Shown here one piece after another: positions 13,204 through 17,263 of a stretch of 17,263 nucleotides of DNA. The translations under genes were made by a program, and so were the position numbers. The stretch spans positions 1-17,263 of the forward strand of contig CAKVJE010000031.1 of the NCBI GenBank assembly GCA_934754735.1, written 5' to 3'. This stretch comes from an uncultured Candidatus Melainabacteria bacterium. GTDB taxonomy: Bacteria; Cyanobacteriota; Vampirovibrionia; Gastranaerophilales; Gastranaerophilaceae. Below the pieces are notes generated by a model. The model did not search any database. It was not told where the DNA came from and saw only the letters and a program-made list of their open reading frames with translations. Positions within the stretch are counted from its first letter, which is position 1. The number at the start of each line of letters is the position of its first letter.

Positions 13204-13687
13204 TGAAACAATTAATAACATAATAAATGAACAAATTAATAAAGAGTTTTACTCCGGTTACTTATATCTTTCTATGTCTGCATATTTAAGAGAATTGGGC
13301 TTATTTGGTTTTGCTTCTTGGATGAAAGTTCAAGCAAAAGAAGAAGTTGAACACGGTTTAAAATTATTCGATTATTTAATTGAAAGAAACAGTTTTGTTA
13401 CATTAAAACAAATTAAAACTCCTGAATTTGAATTTAACGGCATCACTTCCATATTTAATCATATTTATGAACACGAAAAATGCATTACTTCATCAGTTAT
13501 GAAAATAGCAAAAGCTGCAGAAGAGGAATGCGACAGAACAACTCTAGCATTTATTGATTGGTTTATTACAGAGCAAATTCAAGAAGAACAGACTGTAAAA
13601 GATATTATCAAACGCCTTGAACTTTTTGGCGATGATAAAACATCTCTATTCCTTATGGATAAAGAATTAGGCGAACGAACGGAATAA
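13196..13687 (+). CDS. ftnA: Bacterial non-heme ferritin
   Basis: This encodes 163 residues from the ATG at 13196, chosen because GGGGAGAGGA ends 5 bases before it and because MISETINNIINEQINKEFYS is the typical ferritin N-terminus; longer in-frame starts lie inside the desulfoferrodoxin gene. Ferritin oxidises Fe(II) and stores it as a mineral in a 24-subunit shell. The ferroxidase ligands are present: E17, E50, H53, E94, Q127 and E130. The C-terminus lacks the longer tail of some homologs. Coupling to superoxide reductase fits joint handling of reactive oxygen and free iron. Confidence 0.92.
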   Translation: MISETINNIINEQINKEFYSGYLYLSMSAYLRELGLFGFASWMKVQAKEEVEHGLKLFDYLIERNSFVTLKQIKTPEFEFNGITSIFNHIYEHEKCITSSVMKIAKAAEEECDRTTLAFIDWFITEQIQEEQTVKDIIKRLELFGDDKTSLFLMDKELGERTE

Positions 13688-13705
13688 GCTAGTTAAAAGA
13701 TTTTG

Positions 13706-13737
13706 ATATCTTCTCCTAGAGAAACAGGAGAGGATAT
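13706..13737. terminator. Hairpin between convergent ferritin and uvrA genes
   Basis: ATATCTTCTCCT (13706-13717) pairs with AGGAGAGGATAT (13726-13737) in a 12-bp stem with one G-T pair and an 8-base loop. It lies in the 65-base convergent gap. Neither side has a strong T-run, so termination efficiency is uncertain. Confidence 0.5.
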
Positions 13738-13752
13738 TTACCAAAAATAAGT

Positions 13753-16578
13753 CTACTTTTCAAAAAACGGTTTCAAATATCTTCCGGTATGCGAATTTGG
13801 ATTTTTTGAAACTTCTCTAGGTGTTCCGCAAGCAACAATTTCTCCGCCTGCGTTTCCGCCTTCCGGCCCGAGGTCGATAATATAATCGGCAACTTTAATT
13901 AAGTCTAAATTGTGTTCAATAATTAAAATTGTGTTACCGTTGTCGGCAAGTTGTTGGAGAATTTTAATTAACTTATCCAAATCATGCCAGTGCAAACCGA
14001 CAGACGGTTCATCGAGCAAATACAAGGTTTTGCCTGTTGCGCGTTTATTAAGTTCTGCTGCAAGCTTAATTCTTTGTGCTTCACCGCCTGATAGTGTTGT
14101 AGCGCTTTGCCCAAGTTTTATATAATCCAAACCTACATCATTAAGTGTTTTTAGCTTGTTTGCAATTTGCGGAATATTTTCAAAGAATTCATACGCTTCT
14201 TTAACGCTCATTTCTAAAACATCTGCAATCGTTTTGCCTTTGTACTTAACTTCCAGAGTTTCGTTATTATAGCGCTTTCCTTTACAAACATCGCATTTTA
14301 CATAAACATCAGACAAAAAGTTCATTTCGATTTTTAAAACACCATCGCCTGAGCATGCTTCACATCTTCCGCCTTTTACGTTAAAGCTAAATCTTCCGGG
14401 TTTGTAACCGCGCATTTTTGCTTCGTTAGTTTTTGCATAAAGCTCTCTAATTGGTGTAAATACATCCGTATAAGTTGCAGGATTTGAACGCGGAGTTCTG
14501 CCTATTGGTGACTGGTCAATATCAATAATCTTATCAAGGTTTTCAAATCCCAAAATTTCGTCTACACCTTGAGGTTTTGGTTTGTTTTTTCTAAGTTTAT
14601 GTACTGCATATTCATAAATCAACTCTTGCATCAAAGTTGATTTCCCAGAACCTGAAACACCTGTAAGTACAACTATTTTGCCCAATGGAATATCTAAATC
14701 AATATTTTTTAAATTATTTTTAAATGCGTTTCTGATTTGTAAATATTGACCGTTACCCTCTCTGATTTTTTCAGGGATAGGGATTTTATATTCACCGCTC
14801 AAATATTTGCCAGTAATGGACTCTGGTGCTTTTATAATATCTTCAACACCACCTTGAGCAATAACATTTCCGCCGAAAACACCAGCGTTTGGACCTATAT
14901 CAACAATATAATCTGCATTTCTGATTGTGTCCTCATCATGCTCAACAACAATAAGTGAATTGCCCATGTTTCTGAGTTTAATCAAGGTTTTAATCAATCT
15001 ATCGTTATCGCGTTGGTGCAAGCCGATTGAAGGTTCGTCCAAAACGTATAATACGCCTGAAAGTCCACTTCCGATTTGGGTTGCAAGTCTGATTCTTTGC
15101 GCTTCACCGCCGGAAAGTGTTCCGGATGTACGTGCAAGGTTCAAATAGTTCAAACCTACGTCACACAAGAATTTTAATCTTGCGCGAACTTCGTCTAAAA
15201 TTTGTTTACCGATTTTCATTTGAAAATCGCTGAGTGTTAAATAAAGCTCACTTACAAATTCATAAGCTTTATCAATCGGCATCAAGCAAAATTCATAGAT
15301 ATTAACTCCGTTTATTTTAACTGCAAGTGGAAACGGCTTAAGTCTTGAACCACCGCATTTTTCGCAAGGAGTTGTTATCATATATTTTTCAATTTCAGCT
15401 TTCCAATATTCGCTCTCAAGATTGTAATGTTTCATCAAAAACGGAATTACACCGATAAATTTTTGTAAAGTTGTACGATAGCGTTTAGTTCCAAATTCTC
15501 TGATTCGCATTGGAATACGTTCTTCTGAACCATATAAAATAATTGTTTGATGTTCAGCAGGTAAATCCTTAAACGGGATATTCAAATCAATTTTGTATTC
15601 AGCTGAGACCGCATTTATTACGTCGTCATAATATCCTGTTGATGATTTACTCCAAGGATAAATTGCACCTTCTTTTATGGATTTGTTTTTATCAGGCACA
15701 ACTAAATCCGGATCAATTTTAAAATCAACACCAAGCCCGCCACACTTATCGCAAGCGCCGTAAGGCGCGTTAAAAGAGAATATACGCGGAGTTAATTCTT
15801 CAAAACTCAAATTACAATCAGGACAAGCTAGTTTTTCGCTGTAAATTATTTCTTCACCGCCGATAACATCAATTGTTGCAACGCCGTCCGCCTTTTTTAA
15901 CGCGATTTGAACGCTGTCTGCAATTCTAGATTTTGCTTCCGGCTTTATAACAACTCTGTCTACTACAACATAAATTGTATGAGTTTTAGTCTTAGCAAGC
16001 TTAATTTCGTCTTCATCAAGGTTATAAATTTCGCCATCTACTTTTACACGAACAAAACCTTCTTGTCTTAATTCTTCAAATAAAGATAAAAATTCTCCTT
16101 TTTTACCTTTTACAATTGGCGCAAGAATTTGGATTTTTGTTCCTGTTTCAAGTTTTAAAATACTGTTTACTATTTCATCAATCGTTTGCGGTTTAATCGG
16201 TTTTCCGCATTTAGGACAAAAAGGCGTCCCAACACGAGCGTACAAAAGACGTAGATAATCATAAATTTCTGTAACTGTTCCAACGGTAGAGCGCGGATTA
16301 TTGCTTGTAGATTTTTGGTCAATAGAAATTGCCGGAGTAAGTCCGTCAATATAATCCACATCAGGCTTATCCATTTGTCCTAAAAACTGGCGTGCATAAG
16401 TTGAAAGGCTTTCTATATAACGTCTTTGACCTTCCGCAAAAATTGTATCAAAAGCCAGCGAGCTTTTTCCTGAACCCGAAACTCCCGTAAAAACGACCAA
16501 TTCGTTTTTAGGAATTTCTAACGATACATTTTTTAAATTATGCTCTCTCGCACCCTTAATTGTAATTTTGTCTGCCAT
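13753..16578 (-). CDS. uvrA: Excinuclease ABC subunit A
   Basis: This encodes 941 residues, the expected length. UvrA is the ATP-dependent damage sensor of nucleotide-excision repair, working as a dimer with UvrB. Two ABC modules are intact: Walker A GVSGSGKS at 32-39 and again about two-thirds along (GVSGSGKSTLM), each with its LSGGEAQRI signature and a YVLDEPSIGLHQ or YLLDEPSVGLHW Walker B. Zinc-binding Cys pairs are present (CPDC...CDKC and CEAC...CDVC). The ATG at 16578 is chosen over a longer frame starting at 16647 because MADKITIKGAREHNLKNV is the conserved UvrA start and the extra 23 residues overlap the terminator of the neighbouring gene. No ribosome site is present; an extended -10 lies 6 bases upstream. 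Confidence 0.97.
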   Translation of the reverse strand: MADKITIKGAREHNLKNVSLEIPKNELVVFTGVSGSGKSSLAFDTIFAEGQRRYIESLSTYARQFLGQMDKPDVDYIDGLTPAISIDQKSTSNNPRSTVGTVTEIYDYLRLLYARVGTPFCPKCGKPIKPQTIDEIVNSILKLETGTKIQILAPIVKGKKGEFLSLFEELRQEGFVRVKVDGEIYNLDEDEIKLAKTKTHTIYVVVDRVVIKPEAKSRIADSVQIALKKADGVATIDVIGGEEIIYSEKLACPDCNLSFEELTPRIFSFNAPYGACDKCGGLGVDFKIDPDLVVPDKNKSIKEGAIYPWSKSSTGYYDDVINAVSAEYKIDLNIPFKDLPAEHQTIILYGSEERIPMRIREFGTKRYRTTLQKFIGVIPFLMKHYNLESEYWKAEIEKYMITTPCEKCGGSRLKPFPLAVKINGVNIYEFCLMPIDKAYEFVSELYLTLSDFQMKIGKQILDEVRARLKFLCDVGLNYLNLARTSGTLSGGEAQRIRLATQIGSGLSGVLYVLDEPSIGLHQRDNDRLIKTLIKLRNMGNSLIVVEHDEDTIRNADYIVDIGPNAGVFGGNVIAQGGVEDIIKAPESITGKYLSGEYKIPIPEKIREGNGQYLQIRNAFKNNLKNIDLDIPLGKIVVLTGVSGSGKSTLMQELIYEYAVHKLRKNKPKPQGVDEILGFENLDKIIDIDQSPIGRTPRSNPATYTDVFTPIRELYAKTNEAKMRGYKPGRFSFNVKGGRCEACSGDGVLKIEMNFLSDVYVKCDVCKGKRYNNETLEVKYKGKTIADVLEMSVKEAYEFFENIPQIANKLKTLNDVGLDYIKLGQSATTLSGGEAQRIKLAAELNKRATGKTLYLLDEPSVGLHWHDLDKLIKILQQLADNGNTILIIEHNLDLIKVADYIIDLGPEGGNAGGEIVACGTPREVSKNPNSHTGRYLKPFFEK

Positions 16579-16584
16579 AACAAA

Positions 16585-16593
16585 ATTATAGCA
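16585..16593 (-). promoter_or_regulatory. Extended -10 promoter of uvrA, predicted leaderless start
   Basis: TGC-TATAAT (16593-16585, minus strand) is a perfect extended -10 box; six bases (TTTGTT) then lead to the uvrA ATG at 16578. TCGTCC (16613-16608) at 17-base spacing is a poor -35. No Shine-Dalgarno site exists between box and start codon. No LexA-type operator was recognised by eye. Confidence 0.7.
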
Positions 16594-16610
16594 CAGGGAA
16601 ATTTTAAGGA

Positions 16611-16645
16611 CGAATAAAATAAGAGGATGGCATAAAGTCATCCTC
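16611..16645 (-). terminator. Terminator of the EF-hand gene
   Basis: On the minus strand GAGGATG (16645-16639), a 9-base loop and CATCCTC (16629-16623) form a 7-bp stem followed by TTATTTTATT. It lies about 32 bases after the EF-hand stop codon and just upstream of the uvrA promoter. Confidence 0.75.
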
Positions 16646-16676
16646 AAAATTTTTATTTCCCATTTCCCATTTTAAG

Positions 16677-17234
16677 TTAAGAATTCTCATCATCACTCAA
16701 ATAGCGATAATCTAACATACTTCCTTCATACTCAGTTAAGTCATCACCATAATACAATGACATATTGTTGATAACTCTATTAGTATCTGCAATTTTTTGT
16801 TTTTGAATATCAGAATTTACACCATAAGCACTTATTTCTTGATTAGTAACTTTGCCGTCATGGTTTGCATCAATATCATCAAAATGGCTTAAAACAGTTT
16901 CTTGCAAAGATGTACTCATACCTGATGATGCGCCTAAAGACATAATTTGTTCTCGAGTAAGACCTTGCGTTGCCATATTATTCATCAAAGTTTGAATTTC
17001 ATCAGCTGAAATTGTACCATCACCATTTTTATCAATACCATTGAAATTTGAACTCAAATATGATGCAAAAGTAGAACCATAAGTTGTATTTGTTACATTT
17101 GTATTAGTAAGTGCTTTATTAATGTTTTCCAGCGTCAGCCCATCACTATACTGACTTGATAATAAAGAAAACGAATTTGTCAATCCTGAATTAATACCGG
17201 AAAATAATGAAGACCCGTCTAGTCGTTTACTCAT
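16677..17234 (-). CDS. EF-hand calcium-binding protein, 185 aa
   Basis: Two canonical EF-hand loops are visible: D68-KNGDGTISAD-E79 and D122-ANHDGKVTNQ-E133, each with Asp/Asn at positions 1, 3, 5, Gly at 6 and Glu at 12, so both should bind Ca2+. They are about 54 residues apart, as in a calmodulin-like pair with a longer linker. The first 60 residues are rich in Ser, Asn, Thr and Leu (SSLFSGINSGLTNSFSLLSS) with no classical signal peptide or membrane segment. The C-terminus is acidic. AAGGAG lies 7 bases before the ATG at 17234, and a TATAAC-like box lies just upstream at the window edge. It is a single-gene unit ended by its own terminator. The role is unknown: calcium buffering, signalling, or a secreted protein lacking a standard signal are all possible. 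Confidence 0.85.
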   Translation of the reverse strand: MSKRLDGSSLFSGINSGLTNSFSLLSSQYSDGLTLENINKALTNTNVTNTTYGSTFASYLSSNFNGIDKNGDGTISADEIQTLMNNMATQGLTREQIMSLGASSGMSTSLQETVLSHFDDIDANHDGKVTNQEISAYGVNSDIQKQKIADTNRVINNMSLYYGDDLTEYEGSMLDYRYLSDDENS

Positions 17235-17263
17235 AATATATCTCCTTGTGTTTAGTTATAATT

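Noticed and set aside
14746..15148. Plus-strand frames opposite uvrA
   Set aside because: They are antisense shadows of the conserved ABC signature and Walker regions; no ribosome sites and no independent motifs.
16579..16647. N-terminal extension of UvrA (23 residues)
   Set aside because: It would be encoded across the neighbouring gene's terminator and the -10 box, and homologous UvrA proteins begin at the MADK-type start.
1..17263. Defence system, toxin-antitoxin pair, secondary-metabolite cluster or prophage
   Set aside because: No nuclease, transposase, integrase, phage structural or toxin-like pair was recognised; the HTH regulator is solitary with no small partner gene.

Overview
The window is AT-rich bacterial chromosome, low in GC throughout, with short intergenic gaps and clear AGGAGG-type ribosome sites at many genes. 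The protein set resembles the gut-dwelling, non-photosynthetic relatives of cyanobacteria (Candidatus Gastranaerophilales / Vampirovibrionia). Pointers are the tRNA-Gln, which resembles the cyanobacterial one, a small EF-hand protein, the anaerobe-type superoxide reductase, and two proteins that open with an N-x-x-F-K motif. This placement is an inference from remembered resemblance, not a database result.

Layout: (1) 1-782, minus strand: a TPR protein that runs off the left edge. (2) 967-1530, plus: a regulator with an XRE-like helix-turn-helix, divergent from the TPR gene, with a 12-bp inverted repeat between them and a strong terminator behind it. (3) 1622-3400, plus: nanE and a ROK kinase (nanK-like) in an amino-sugar/sialic-acid catabolic operon, followed by a 71-residue unknown. 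(4) 3658-4629, plus: a Gly/Met-rich unknown protein with its own terminator. (5) 4748-4823: tRNA-Gln(UUG) with promoter and terminator. (6) 4856-6947: a gene-poor stretch with hairpins, a divergent deiminase-fold-like protein on the minus strand and a decayed coding tail, ending in a partial copy of the sequence that follows the tRNA. (7) 6948-12529, minus: GNAT acetyltransferase, DedA membrane protein, Dtd, an MptE-like/Maf-like DUF115 protein, RlmN and a YkgJ-type CxxCxxCC protein. (8) 12811-13687, plus: desulfoferrodoxin overlapping a ferritin, an oxidative-stress and iron pair. (9) 13753-16578, minus: uvrA. (10) 16677-17234, minus: an EF-hand protein.

How the genes work together: nanE and nanK would convert ManNAc to GlcNAc-6-P. 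The superoxide reductase and ferritin would detoxify superoxide and store the iron. rlmN and dtd serve translation and its quality control. uvrA serves nucleotide-excision repair.

The most notable pattern is regulatory. Four genes that head transcription units (TPR gene, nanE, ykgJ-like gene, uvrA) have no Shine-Dalgarno site. Each instead has an extended -10 box (TGnTAnnAT) 6 or 7 bases before the ATG, which puts the predicted transcription start on or next to the start codon, as in leaderless mRNAs. The other notable region is the 2-kb stretch beside tRNA-Gln, which holds the unusual deiminase-like protein and looks like an old insertion or a degraded locus.
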